Shown here in pieces: positions 17,847 to 26,801 of a stretch of 64,000 bases of DNA. Positions within the stretch are counted from its first letter, which is position 1. Each line of letters begins with the position of its first letter. Origin of the DNA: Noviherbaspirillum sedimenti (lineage in GTDB: Bacteria; Pseudomonadota; Gammaproteobacteria; Burkholderiales; Burkholderiaceae_D); NCBI RefSeq assembly GCF_003590835.1, contig NZ_QYUQ01000002.1:1550001-1614000 (forward strand). The letters are read 5' to 3'. A program made the translations under genes and the position numbers. The notes below the pieces were generated by a model, which saw only the letters and a program-made list of their open reading frames with translations, ran no database searches and was not told the origin of the DNA.

Positions 17847-18857
17847 ATGGACAGCATCGACCTCGAAGTATTGAAGACCGCCATCAACTGGTCGCAAAGT
17901 GGCGCCTATACGATACTGGCGACGGTGGTGCGAACCTGGGGCTCGGCGCCGCGCCCGGTGGGTTCGATGATGGTCATGCGCGGCGACGGCCATGTGCGCG
18001 GCTCGATTTCCGGCGGTTGCATCGAAGACGACCTGATCCGCCAGATCCGCTCGGGAGAGTACCGCGCCACCGCCCCGCAGACGCTCACCTACGGCATTTC
18101 CGCCGACGAAGCGCACCGCTTCGGCTTGCCCTGCGGCGGCACCCTGCAGATCGTGCTCGAATGCGTGACTGATCAATCGCACTTGCCGGCGCTGCTGAAA
18201 TCGGTCAGTCAGCAGGGCTTGATGACCCGCGAACTCGATATGCACACCGGCGCCGTGACGCTCACTGCCGGCGCCCACGCCGTCTCACTGTCCTTCGACG
18301 AGCGACACCTGGTGACCGTGCATGGTCCACGCTACCGCCTGATTATCGTCGGTGCCGCACAATTGTCGCGCTACGTTGCCAGCATGGCGCAAAGCCTGGA
18401 TTACGAAGTCATCGTCTGCGACCCCCGCGAGGAATACCTGGATGAGTGGGATATCGAGGGCGTGCAACTGTCGCGCGAGATGCCGGACGACCTGATCCTC
18501 GAGCTCGAGCTCGACTCCCACAGCGCCGTGCTCACCCTGACCCACGACCCCAAGCTGGATGACATGGCGCTGCTGGAAGCGCTGAAATCGCCTGCCTTCT
18601 ACGTCGGCGCCATCGGCTCGCGTCGCAACAATGCGAGAAGACGCGAGCGTCTGGCGCTGTTCGACATCACCGAGGCGGAAATCGACCGCCTGCATGGCCC
18701 TGTAGGCATGTATCTCGGCGCCCGGACGCCGCCGGAAATCGCCATTTCCATCCTGGCGGAAATGACGGCTATCAGGAATGGCGTTCCGGTACTGCAATCC
18801 CACGCGCTGCGCCCCCATCCCGCCGCACCAGCCGAAGCCGGCTGCGCGCTGGCCTGA
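17847..18857 (+). CDS. XdhC/CoxI-family molybdenum hydroxylase maturation factor
   Basis: The 336-residue protein has the N-terminal XdhC_CoxI domain (TWGSAPRPVGSMM; SGGCIEDDL) and a C-terminal Rossmann XdhC_C domain (IIVGAAQLSRYVA; GAIGSRRN; RTPPEIAISILAE). These proteins bind molybdenum cofactor, assist its sulfuration and load it into xanthine-dehydrogenase-type enzymes. The ATG at 17847 follows AAGGGAAA; the open frame upstream lies in the promoter region. Divergent from the structural operon with shared operator-like sites, it is probably dedicated to this Mo hydroxylase. Confidence 0.92.
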   Translation: MDSIDLEVLKTAINWSQSGAYTILATVVRTWGSAPRPVGSMMVMRGDGHVRGSISGGCIEDDLIRQIRSGEYRATAPQTLTYGISADEAHRFGLPCGGTLQIVLECVTDQSHLPALLKSVSQQGLMTRELDMHTGAVTLTAGAHAVSLSFDERHLVTVHGPRYRLIIVGAAQLSRYVASMAQSLDYEVIVCDPREEYLDEWDIEGVQLSREMPDDLILELELDSHSAVLTLTHDPKLDDMALLEALKSPAFYVGAIGSRRNNARRRERLALFDITEAEIDRLHGPVGMYLGARTPPEIAISILAEMTAIRNGVPVLQSHALRPHPAAPAEAGCALA

Positions 18858-18893
18858 ACGATGCACCGAGGCGACGAACGCGAGGGCACAGCC

Positions 18894-19514
18894 ATGGACC
18901 AGGCACCGACGCAAGGCTATGCCGGCATTCTGCTGGCCGCCGGCCGCGGCGCCCGCTTCGACCCGTCCGGCCACCAGAACAAGCTGCTGCAACTGCTGTC
19001 CGATGGCGAGACCGTGGTGGCGCACGCCGCGCGCAACCTGCGCAGCGCGCTCGGTTCGGCACTTGCAGTGATCCCCGCCGATTCGCCGCTGCTGTGCGCG
19101 CATCTGTCGTCCGAGGGCTTTGCAGTGACCAAGTGCGTGAATGCGGCCAGCGGCATGGCCGCATCCCTGACCCATGGGCTGAGGCTGACGCCACACGCCG
19201 CCGGCTGGGTGATCGCGCTGGGCGACATGCCTTTCATCCAGGCCGACACCATGACCAGGCTGGTCGAGGCGCTGCGGCAAGGCGCCGACATCGCCGTGCC
19301 GTGCTACCGCGGCCGTCGCGGCAACCCGGTGGCATTCAGCCGGCGCCACCTCGACTTGCTGCTGCAACTGTCCGGCGACATCGGCGCGCGCCAGTTGCTG
19401 CAAAGCCTGCCTGTGATGGAAATCACGGTCGACGATCCCGGCGTATGCCGCGATATCGACACTGTTGCCGACCTGCGCAACTGCCGATGTTCAAAGGAGA
19501 CTGTTCATGCTTAA
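18894..19514 (+). CDS. MocA-like molybdenum cofactor nucleotidyltransferase
   Basis: The 206-residue NTP-transferase-fold protein (MobA/MocA superfamily) has [11 protein letters not shown] with a downstream KLLQLL and the metal-binding LGDMPFI. MocA makes the cytosine dinucleotide form of molybdopterin used by the xanthine oxidase family, which fits the neighbouring Mo hydroxylase. GAGGG seven bases before the ATG at 18894 supports this start over the ATG at 18861. The gene ends by overlapping PaaY by 8 bp. Confidence 0.85.
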   Translation: MDQAPTQGYAGILLAAGRGARFDPSGHQNKLLQLLSDGETVVAHAARNLRSALGSALAVIPADSPLLCAHLSSEGFAVTKCVNAASGMAASLTHGLRLTPHAAGWVIALGDMPFIQADTMTRLVEALRQGADIAVPCYRGRRGNPVAFSRRHLDLLLQLSGDIGARQLLQSLPVMEITVDDPGVCRDIDTVADLRNCRCSKETVHA

Positions 19515-20109
19515 AGTTTATGCCATCGATGGCGTCACCCCGGTGGTGCACCCGTCCGCCTACGTGCATCCGAGCGCGGTGCTGATCGGCGACGTCGTGA
19601 TCGGCCCGCGCTGCTACATCGGGCCGCTGGCCAGCCTGCGCGGCGATTTCGGCCGCATCATCATCAACGAAGGCGCCAATATCCAGGACACCTGCGTGCT
19701 GCACGGCTTCCAGGAATGCGACACGGTGGTCGACATCGATGGTCATGTCGGCCACGGCGCAGTGCTGCACGGCTGCCGCATCGAACGCGATGCTCTGGTG
19801 GGAATGAATGCGGTCGTCATGGACGATGCCGTGATCGGCGAATCCAGCATCGTCGGCGCCGGTGCATTCGTCAAGGCCGGCATGATCGTGCCGGCACGCA
19901 GCCTTGTGGTCGGCGCCCCGGCCAGGATCGCGCGCAGCCTGCGCGAGGATGAGATCGCCTGGAAGCGCCTGGGCACCGCGCAATACCATGAACTGACCAC
20001 GCGCTCGCTGACCAGCATGCGTGAAGTCGCACCCTTGAGCGAAGTCGAGCCAGACCGCCAGCGGATTCAGACGGCAACGCTCAACAAGCCGAAAATCAGG
20101 GAAGCCTGA
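19507..20109 (+). CDS. paaY: PaaY-like hexapeptide-repeat gamma-carbonic-anhydrase/thioesterase
   Basis: The 200-residue left-handed beta-helix protein has the PaaY core: [31 protein letters not shown], a conserved HGF and the metal-ligand histidines in [12 protein letters not shown]. PaaY hydrolyses ring-hydroxylated CoA thioesters that would otherwise sequester CoA in the phenylacetate pathway. AAAGGAG precedes the ATG. No other paa genes are in the window, so here it probably protects the CoA pool in the island's own pathway, alongside the 4HBT thioesterase. Confidence 0.85.
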   Translation: MLKVYAIDGVTPVVHPSAYVHPSAVLIGDVVIGPRCYIGPLASLRGDFGRIIINEGANIQDTCVLHGFQECDTVVDIDGHVGHGAVLHGCRIERDALVGMNAVVMDDAVIGESSIVGAGAFVKAGMIVPARSLVVGAPARIARSLREDEIAWKRLGTAQYHELTTRSLTSMREVAPLSEVEPDRQRIQTATLNKPKIREA

Positions 20110-20130
20110 CGCCGCAGGCGCGTCTTGCCA

Positions 20131-20348
20131 TACAACCCATGAATTGCCTCTCGCCATCGATGACAAGCCCACAGCGCCAACGTATCCCCGTATCGAGCAG
20201 CGATGGCACCCTCGCCCAGCTCGACGCCATCAGGCGCCATGTACCACAGGCCGAATTGCTGGTGCTGGAGAATTGCCGCCACGTGCCGCAACAAGAGCAG
20301 CCGCAGGCGCTGCTGGATGCCTGCATGCGCTTCCTGCGCTCGCTTTGA
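20131..20348 (+). pseudogene. Remnant of an alpha/beta hydrolase C-terminus
   Basis: The frame at 20139-20348 encodes DGTLAQLDAIRRHVPQAELLVLE followed by a CRHVPQQEQP segment. This resembles the end of alpha/beta hydrolases, where YGTLAQLDAI and a CGHxPHxxQP catalytic-His motif occur; here the motif His residues are altered. A short piece in another frame (PLAIDDKP, from 20147) reads like the preceding strand, suggesting a frameshift. The N-terminal two thirds of such an enzyme is missing. It follows PaaY closely, so a hydrolase may once have been part of this operon. Confidence 0.5.
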
Positions 20349-20385
20349 GTGCAGCTTTTTGAATGCAGATTCGCTGACGACGGAT

Positions 20386-21858
20386 TCAATCGGCGGCACC
20401 GCCCTCCTCGTCGCCGCCATCCACCAGGCCGGTTCCCAGCAACACCCGCGCGGTATCGCTTGGCAAGGCCTCGACCGATTTCAGCTTGCGCGTCATCTGC
20501 CGGGTACGCACCTCGGCCTGCTCGATATTGCGGGCGGCCCGTTCCAGCGTGGACTTGGTAGCAGCAAGAACCTCGCCGAACTTGCCAAATTCCGTCTTGA
20601 CTGCGCCAAGCACCTGCCACACCTCGGACGAACGTTTTTCCAGCGCCAGCGTGCGGAACCCCATCTGCAAACTGTTCAGCAGCGCCGACAGCGTCGACGG
20701 GCCAGCGATCGAGACGCGGCAGCTGCGCTGCAATTCATCGGCCAGGCCCGGCCTGCGCATGACCTCGGCATACAAGCCCTCGGTCGGCAGGAACAGGATG
20801 GCGAAATCGGTAGTCAGCGGCGGCGACAGGTACTTCTCGGCGATGGTCTTCGCCTCGTTGCGCACCACCTTTTCCAGCTCGCGGCCAGCGGCGGCCACGC
20901 CCTCGGCATCGGCGTGCTCGGCCGCTTCGGCCAGACGTTCATATTGCTCCTTGGGGAACTTGGCGTCGATCGGCATCCACACCGGCAGCTGCCCTTCTTC
21001 CTGTCCCGGCAGCTTGATGGCGAACTCGACGCGGGCGCCGCTGCCGGGGATGGTTTCGACATTCTTGGCGTACTGGTCCACCGTCAGCATCTGCTCAAGC
21101 AACATTTCCAGCTGCACCTCGCCCCAGGTGCCGCGCAACTTCACATTCGTCAGCACCCGCTTCAGGTCGCCAACCCCGATCGCCAGCTGCTGCATCTCGC
21201 CCAGGCCCTGGTGCACTTTTTCCAGCCGGTCCGACACCAGCTTGAAGGATTCGCCCAGGCGCTGCTCCAGCGTGGCATGCAGCTTTTCATCGACGGTCTT
21301 GCGCATTTCCTCCAGGCGCTGGCCATTGTCGTTTTGCAGTTCGCGGATCTTCGTTTCCAGCGTGCCGCGCACCTCCAGCAGGCGCTGGGCGTTGGACTCG
21401 GTCAGCGCGGCCAGGCTCTGGTTGAGGGTATCGCCGAAGCGCTTCAGCGATGCCGCCTGCTCCTCGCGACCGGCCAGCGCCTGCTGTACCATCGCCTGGC
21501 GCAGGCCCTCGAGCTGCTGCGCATTGGCTTCGTTGAGCTTGGCCAGTTGCTGGGCGAAGCCGTCGATCTGGTTGTTCTGGATGGTGGCGACACTGGTCAT
21601 CTGCACCGTCAGCGCTTGCTGGAATTGCGCAAGGTTGGCGGACAGTTCCAGCCTCGTGCCCTGCCCTGAAGTCTGTACCTGGGCGCGCAATTCGCGCTCG
21701 ATGCGTTCGCTGGTTAGCTGCTGGTGGGCCTGCAAGCCTTCCTGCAATTGCGCCAGACGCGGCGCCAGATCGCCTCCTTTCGCGCGAAGGAACAACAGGA
21801 TTTGCAGCACCACGATAACGACTGCCAGCGACAGGAGGATGATTTCGGTAAAGCTCAT
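20386..21858 (-). CDS. rmuC: DNA recombination protein RmuC
   Basis: The 490-residue protein has an N-terminal membrane anchor (about residues 7-28), a long coiled coil (about 35-200) and the RmuC nuclease-like domain (NVKLRGTWGEVQLEMLLEQ; IDAKFPKEQYERL; FLPTEGLYAEV). RmuC limits DNA inversion and rearrangement at short inverted repeats in E. coli. It lies 60 bp downstream of the response-regulator gene on the same strand. It has no obvious link to the catabolic genes on either side. Confidence 0.95.
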   Translation of the reverse strand: MSFTEIILLSLAVVIVVLQILLFLRAKGGDLAPRLAQLQEGLQAHQQLTSERIERELRAQVQTSGQGTRLELSANLAQFQQALTVQMTSVATIQNNQIDGFAQQLAKLNEANAQQLEGLRQAMVQQALAGREEQAASLKRFGDTLNQSLAALTESNAQRLLEVRGTLETKIRELQNDNGQRLEEMRKTVDEKLHATLEQRLGESFKLVSDRLEKVHQGLGEMQQLAIGVGDLKRVLTNVKLRGTWGEVQLEMLLEQMLTVDQYAKNVETIPGSGARVEFAIKLPGQEEGQLPVWMPIDAKFPKEQYERLAEAAEHADAEGVAAAGRELEKVVRNEAKTIAEKYLSPPLTTDFAILFLPTEGLYAEVMRRPGLADELQRSCRVSIAGPSTLSALLNSLQMGFRTLALEKRSSEVWQVLGAVKTEFGKFGEVLAATKSTLERAARNIEQAEVRTRQMTRKLKSVEALPSDTARVLLGTGLVDGGDEEGGAAD

Positions 21859-21918
21859 GGAAAGGCTTGTTTGCGGTTTCTGTTTAAATTAAATGTCACT
21901 TGCGACATTAAAGCCTGT

Positions 21919-23340
21919 TTACGCTTGTGCGTCATCCCCGTTATCGGCATAGGTCGCGGCGGACCCGGAAATGCCAAGCCGCTGCAGGCGCCGCTTGAAC
22001 GCGTGGCGGGAAATTCCCAGGCGCTCGGCGGCATGCCCCTTGTGACCGCTGGCTTCGCGCAGGGCGCTCAACATCAGCTGCCGTTCAGTGCTGGCAAGCG
22101 CATCCTCGATGTTCGGTATGCCATTGGATTGCGGCGCCGGCGGTGTTGGTGTTAGTGTTGGCGCCGGCACTTGCTCTGTATCCAGCAGTTCTCGCGGTAG
22201 CGCAGCCACGCCAATTTGAGTGCCCGGATAAAGGATCGTGAAACGCTCGATCAAATTCCGCAATTCGCGCACGTTGCCGGGCCAGCGATAGTCCAGCAAG
22301 GCTTGTTGCGCGTCCGCCGACAAGACGATCGGCCTTGAGCGCTCTTCTCGCGCGAACTCGCCCGAAAAGTGTTCGATCAGCGCCAGCACGTCGGATCCGC
22401 GCTCCCGCAATGGCGGGATGTTCAGCTCGATGACGTTCAGCCGGAAATAGAGGTCTTCACGAAAGCCTCCTTCGCTCGCCGCCGCGGCGAGATCGCGATT
22501 GGTGGCGGCGACCACGCGCGCATCGGCGAACTGGGTGCGACCGCTGCCGATCGGCCGGTACTGGCCGTTTTCCAGGAAGTGCAACAGCTTGGCTTGCAGC
22601 GGCAGCGGCAGTTCGCCTATTTCATCGAGAAACAGCGTGCCTTTGTCGGCCAGCGCCACCAGTCCGACCCGACGCTGGTGTGCGCCGGTGTAGGCGCCTT
22701 TTTCGGCGCCGAAAAGCTCCGCCTCGATCAACTGCTCCGGCAGCGAAGCACAATTGATTTCAATGAAGGGGCCGGCGGCGCGCGGGCTGGCCGAATGAAT
22801 CGCCCTGGCAACCAGCGCCTTGCCGGTGCCGGACTCCCCCAGCACGAGTATGCGCATGGCATTGCTCGACGCCACGCGCTCGATGGTTGCCACCAGCTCG
22901 CGCATGGTTGGGCTTTCGCCCATCAGGCCCGATTCCCGCATGGCTTCGCTGCGATGGAATGTCAGCTCCGCCACCATCTGCCGCCGCTCCAGTATTACCC
23001 GTATGGTCATCGACAAGTCGTCGAGGTCGAATGGCTTGGTGATGTAATCGGCGGCACCCAGATTGACCGCCTTGACTGCAGCACGGGTGTCGCCATGCGC
23101 GGAGATCATGATGACCTGGGCGGCAATCTGCTGTGCCTTCAGCAGCTCCAGCACCTCCAGACCGGACATGTCAGGCAGTTTCAGGTCGAGCAGGATCAAC
23201 TCCGGCTGCAGCTGTGCGGCCGCACTTAAACCTGCAGCGGCCGTGCCGGCGCCGTGCACCACATGGCCTTCGTCTTCCAGCGCAAAGGTGAGCGAGCGCA
23301 CGAGGTTGGACTCGTCGTCAATGATCAGTATGCTGGCCAT
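21919..23340 (-). CDS. Sigma-54-dependent response regulator (NtrC/DctD type)
   Basis: The 473-residue protein has a receiver domain with phosphoacceptor Asp52 (LLDLKLPDM), an AAA+ domain with Walker A GESGTGKA (168-175), the sigma-54-contacting loop GAYTGA (215-220), GTLFLDEIGELPL (Walker B) and a C-terminal Fis-type helix-turn-helix (GHKGHAAERLGISRHAFKRRL). The Phe of the usual GAFTGA is Tyr, a known functional variant. The ATG at 23340 begins the receiver; another ATG lies at 23352. It overlaps the sensor gene by 23 bp. It is the natural activator of the -24/-12 promoter at 25328. Confidence 0.93.
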   Translation of the reverse strand: MASILIIDDESNLVRSLTFALEDEGHVVHGAGTAAAGLSAAAQLQPELILLDLKLPDMSGLEVLELLKAQQIAAQVIMISAHGDTRAAVKAVNLGAADYITKPFDLDDLSMTIRVILERRQMVAELTFHRSEAMRESGLMGESPTMRELVATIERVASSNAMRILVLGESGTGKALVARAIHSASPRAAGPFIEINCASLPEQLIEAELFGAEKGAYTGAHQRRVGLVALADKGTLFLDEIGELPLPLQAKLLHFLENGQYRPIGSGRTQFADARVVAATNRDLAAAASEGGFREDLYFRLNVIELNIPPLRERGSDVLALIEHFSGEFAREERSRPIVLSADAQQALLDYRWPGNVRELRNLIERFTILYPGTQIGVAALPRELLDTEQVPAPTLTPTPPAPQSNGIPNIEDALASTERQLMLSALREASGHKGHAAERLGISRHAFKRRLQRLGISGSAATYADNGDDAQA

Positions 23341-25018
23341 GGTTTTCTTCATTCAATGGAAAATAGACACGCACCGAGGTGCCGCTGCCGGGAGTGCTGC
23401 TGATGTCGAGCCGGCCGCCGTTCATCTCGGCCAGCTGGCGCGAAATGCTCAGCCCCAGGCCCATGCCCTTGGCCTTGGTGCTGAAGAAGGGATCGGTCAC
23501 GCGCGGCAACTGGTCGGCGGCGATGCCGTGACCGCAATCACTGACTTCCAGTTCCGCCATGCCGTCAACGCGCGAGGCGCGCAGCACCACGGCGGCGCCG
23601 GCCTCGCTGGCCTGGATCGCGTTAATCACCAGATTCAGCAGTATCTGCAAGACATGATCAGCGTCAGCTTGCAGCACCAGGTCGGTATCGCCCTGCGCTG
23701 AAAGCGACACGCCGCGGCCGTTGGCCTCGGCGGTCTGCAGCTGGGTTGCCCGATGAAATACTTCGCGTACTGCCACCGCCGCCGCCGCCGGCGGGCGCGG
23801 CCGGCCGAATTCCAGCAACTGGCTGACCACCCGGGCAAGCCGGTCGATCTCGCATTCCATATCTTCCAGCAATTGCAGGCGGCGCCCATCCTGCTCGCGA
23901 CGCGCCAGCGCCTGCACGCTGGTCTTGACCGCGGCCAGCGGGTTGCGCACTTCATGGGCGATGTGGGTGGCAAATTCACCCAGCACGGCCATCTTTTCCA
24001 TCTGCACGATGCGCGCCAGGTGCGCTTCCAGATTGCGGGCCATGGCGTCAAAGGCGCGCGACACCGTGGCAATCTCGTCCTGACCGGCATCGGCAATCCG
24101 GTACTCCAGCCGGCCCGAGGAAATGGCATGGGCGCCGGCCACCAGTTCCCCCACGCGCTGGCGCAAACTGACGGACATACGATAGAACAGCAGCACGATC
24201 AGGATGGCGCCCACCATGACGGCAATGAACAATGCGCGACGCATACGGTCGAATGGCGCCGCAAGCGCGGAAGCATCCACTTGCAGCATGGGCTGCCATC
24301 CCGGGAAGATCTCGGGACCGGGAACCAGCTTGCCCGCAGGCTTCACCAGCACGCCGACGCGATTGAAGTAGCCGGCCGGGGTTTTCAGGATGGGCTCCAG
24401 GGTCCCGCCCGCGGTATTCCCGGCCATCTGCTCGGTCAGCGACGCCAGACGCACATGCAGCGCGACATGTCCGGCCGGGCCGCCGCCGGGCTGCGCACTG
24501 GTGAGCGCATGGCGCAACAGCAGCCAGCCAGATTCACCATCCCTGGGCAAGGCCGGTCCGATCATATCGATGTCGCCGATTTGCATGCGCGGCAGTCCGG
24601 TCGTGCTGAACGGCGTATCGCTCCAGTACGGCGGGCCGGATGCCGCCTGACCCGGAATGACCTGACGCAGCGTTTCATCCTCGGCAAAGAACAGGATACC
24701 GAACAAGTCCGGCAAGTCCGATTCGACCTGCAGCAACGCGCCGACCTGCTGTGACGCCAGCCCCGGCTGGGCAGCCGCGAACTGTTGGATGCCAGGAAAG
24801 TTGGCGAGCGTTTCAATCTGGTAGCGCCGCGCATCGATGAATGCCGACAGCCTGCTGGCGGTGGCAGTCAGTTGCGCCGAAAGCTTGTCGTTGATCATGC
24901 CCTGGAAGGCTGATTCGGAAAACCTGTCGTACAGCACACTCACCCAGATCACCGGCAGGGCCGACGCCAGCAGTGACAGGAGCAGATAGCGGCGGATGAT
25001 GCTTTGCTTGATCGTCAT
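23318..25018 (-). CDS. Membrane sensor histidine kinase
   Basis: The 566-residue kinase has two membrane segments (about 11-30 and 262-280) enclosing a ~230-residue periplasmic sensor domain that lacks a motif I can name. It continues with HAMP, HisKA with His355 (THIAHEVRNP) and a complete HATPase (NLVINAIQAS, DCGHGIA, DPFFSTKAKGMGLGLSI). The open frame runs upstream to 25360, but the family N-terminus fits the ATG at 25018. It is divergent from the transporter operon, so the external domain probably senses the transported substrate. Confidence 0.92.
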   Translation of the reverse strand: MTIKQSIIRRYLLLSLLASALPVIWVSVLYDRFSESAFQGMINDKLSAQLTATASRLSAFIDARRYQIETLANFPGIQQFAAAQPGLASQQVGALLQVESDLPDLFGILFFAEDETLRQVIPGQAASGPPYWSDTPFSTTGLPRMQIGDIDMIGPALPRDGESGWLLLRHALTSAQPGGGPAGHVALHVRLASLTEQMAGNTAGGTLEPILKTPAGYFNRVGVLVKPAGKLVPGPEIFPGWQPMLQVDASALAAPFDRMRRALFIAVMVGAILIVLLFYRMSVSLRQRVGELVAGAHAISSGRLEYRIADAGQDEIATVSRAFDAMARNLEAHLARIVQMEKMAVLGEFATHIAHEVRNPLAAVKTSVQALARREQDGRRLQLLEDMECEIDRLARVVSQLLEFGRPRPPAAAAVAVREVFHRATQLQTAEANGRGVSLSAQGDTDLVLQADADHVLQILLNLVINAIQASEAGAAVVLRASRVDGMAELEVSDCGHGIAADQLPRVTDPFFSTKAKGMGLGLSISRQLAEMNGGRLDISSTPGSGTSVRVYFPLNEENHGQHTDH

Positions 25019-25174
25019 CGAAGGTGGGGCTCTGGCAGCAATGTGTGGGCGGTATTCGCGGGGGGTTTTTACCAAAGGCAAGGAACATGCCGCCCTCTGT
25101 TGGCGGCTGCCTCGCTCCAAAATACGCGCTCCGATGGCTGAAACGGCGGGATCCACATTTTCAGACCAAAATTC

Positions 25175-25191
25175 TGAGCGACATCCGCTCA
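25175..25191. promoter_or_regulatory. Candidate enhancer-binding site for the sigma-54 activator
   Basis: A perfect inverted repeat TGAGCG-N5-CGCTCA lies about 150 bp upstream of the -24/-12 element, the usual distance for an NtrC-type activator. A related half-site GCGCTCA lies at 25229-25235. A second, weaker inverted repeat (TCAGA-N7-TCTGA, 25161-25177) overlaps it. Confidence 0.45.
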
Positions 25192-25327
25192 TGCCGTCAA
25201 TCAAAACGATCGAAAACCGCCCACTCAGGCGCTCAACATCTGGCCGAATTATCAATTTTCGATGCAAAACTGCGTGAATTGCGCGAAATTTGATATCAAT
25301 TCCATCATTTTCCGATCCGGCAAAACC

Positions 25328-25343
25328 TGGCACGCGCCTTGCA
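25328..25343 (+). promoter_or_regulatory. Sigma-54 (-24/-12) promoter
   Basis: TGGCACG-CGCC-TTGCA matches the sigma-54 consensus TGGCACG-N4-TTGCW at every position with correct spacing. Transcription should start near 25354, giving a leader of about 83 nt before the ATG at 25437. Confidence 0.88.
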
Positions 25344-25357
25344 AAGCAACGAGGCCA

Positions 25358-25421
25358 CAAATAACCAGTGTTGGCTGGCGTTTTCCGCCAATAATAAAAA
25401 AACAGTTTGATTGGTTATTTG
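25358..25421 (+). other. Leader RNA closed by a 10-bp stem next to the Shine-Dalgarno
   Basis: CAAATAACCA (25358-25367) and TGGTTATTTG (25412-25421) are perfect complements. They enclose a smaller GGCG-CGCC hairpin and an A-rich stretch. The stem would begin a few bases after the predicted start of transcription and end 2 nt before the GAGGAGA ribosome-binding site. Confidence 0.5.
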
Positions 25422-25436
25422 CAGAGGAGACGAAAC

Positions 25437-26798
25437 ATGTTCAGATCAATTCCCGTCGTATCCCGCCTTGCGGGGCTGAGCCGCAAGCTGGCGCTGCTGT
25501 CCTGCCTTGCCGCCGGCCTGCTCGCCACGCCGAAAGCGGCGCAGGCGCGCATCGAACTCGGCGCCTCGGCCGACGAGGCCGACGCCGTGGTCGGCTGCAT
25601 GTTTCCATTAAGTGGACGCGTCGCGCTTTACGGTCGCGACAGCATCGGCGGCATCAAGCTGGCGCTGGCCGACCTGCGCGCGCAACTTGGCGACAAAAAC
25701 GCGCCGCGCCTGCGCGTACTGGTCGAGGATGACCGTTCCAAGGCATCATTTGCCAAGCGTATCGCCACGGATTATGTGGAGCGCGATGGCGTGCGTTTTC
25801 TGTGTGGCGTGGTCAGCTCCGGGGCCGCCCAGGCGGTCAGCCGGGTGGCAAAGGAACGCGGCGTGCTGTTGATTGGCACCGACCATGCGTCGTCGCGCCT
25901 GAGCTTCGAGGAATTTCACCGCCACTATTTCAGGCTTTCCAACGACACTTATACATCGATGGCGGCGGGTGCGCGCTACCTCGCCGAACTGCAAAAGAAG
26001 ACCAACTGGAAGCGTCTGGTCTTTCTCGGGCCTGATTACGACTATGGCCACGTCTCCTGGCGCGATCTGCGCAGCAGCCTGGATCGGCTCGGCGTGCGCT
26101 ACCAGGTGGCGGGCGAGTACTGGCCCAGACTGTATGAAGCCGATTACTCCAGCTACATCGCCGAACTGGAAAAATCCAGAGCCGACATCGCGGTGGTGGG
26201 CCTGTGGGGCGATGATTTCGTGCGCTTTCTCAAGCAAGCCAGTTCCAGCGGCTTGCCCACCCGGATGCGCATCGCAAACTTCGATACCGGCGGCAACTAC
26301 GAAGTGCTGGCATCGCTCGGCGAGGCGGCCCCCAGCGGCCTGATCCTGTCGTCCCGTCATCACAACAACTGGCCCGACACGCCGCGTAACCGCAAGTTCG
26401 TCGCCGACTTCCACCAACTGGAAGGCCGCTATCCCACCTATACGGCGGAAGGCGCCTACAGCGGAATCATGGCGATCGGACACGCACTGGCCAGCGCCGG
26501 CAAGCATGCAAGCACAGACAAATTGATCGCCACCCTGGAAGGCTTGCGCCTGAACCTGCCGGAAGATCCGGAAGGCTTTAGCTCCTACATCGACCCGCAG
26601 ACCCATCAAGTGGTGCAGGCCCAGGCGATCGGCGAGATCGTCCCCAACAGCGATTTCCCGCCGGCCCGTTTCATGCTGTCCAACTGGACCGTTTACCCGG
26701 CCGAAGCGCTGCTTCCGCCGGCCGACCTGATTCAGCAACGCCGGGCCAATGCCCGGCAAGCATCACCCGTAGTAAAACCACAAATCAAGGAGAAGTAG
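25437..26798 (+). CDS. Substrate-binding protein of a Liv-type ABC transporter (first copy)
   Basis: The 453-residue periplasmic receptor of the Peripla_BP family resembles AmiC/LivJ-type receptors. It has a basic N-region and hydrophobic signal core, a possible cleavage after AQA near residue 38, then VVGCMFPLSGRVALYGRDSIGGIKLAL. The ATG at 25437 has GAGGAGA seven bases upstream; an in-frame upstream ATG at 25407 lies inside the leader stem. It is first in the sigma-54 operon, 3 bp from a second receptor gene. Amide/urea-type sensors have the same fold, so its ligand cannot be assigned. Confidence 0.85.
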   Translation: MFRSIPVVSRLAGLSRKLALLSCLAAGLLATPKAAQARIELGASADEADAVVGCMFPLSGRVALYGRDSIGGIKLALADLRAQLGDKNAPRLRVLVEDDRSKASFAKRIATDYVERDGVRFLCGVVSSGAAQAVSRVAKERGVLLIGTDHASSRLSFEEFHRHYFRLSNDTYTSMAAGARYLAELQKKTNWKRLVFLGPDYDYGHVSWRDLRSSLDRLGVRYQVAGEYWPRLYEADYSSYIAELEKSRADIAVVGLWGDDFVRFLKQASSSGLPTRMRIANFDTGGNYEVLASLGEAAPSGLILSSRHHNNWPDTPRNRKFVADFHQLEGRYPTYTAEGAYSGIMAIGHALASAGKHASTDKLIATLEGLRLNLPEDPEGFSSYIDPQTHQVVQAQAIGEIVPNSDFPPARFMLSNWTVYPAEALLPPADLIQQRRANARQASPVVKPQIKEK

Positions 26799-26801
26799 TT
26801 C

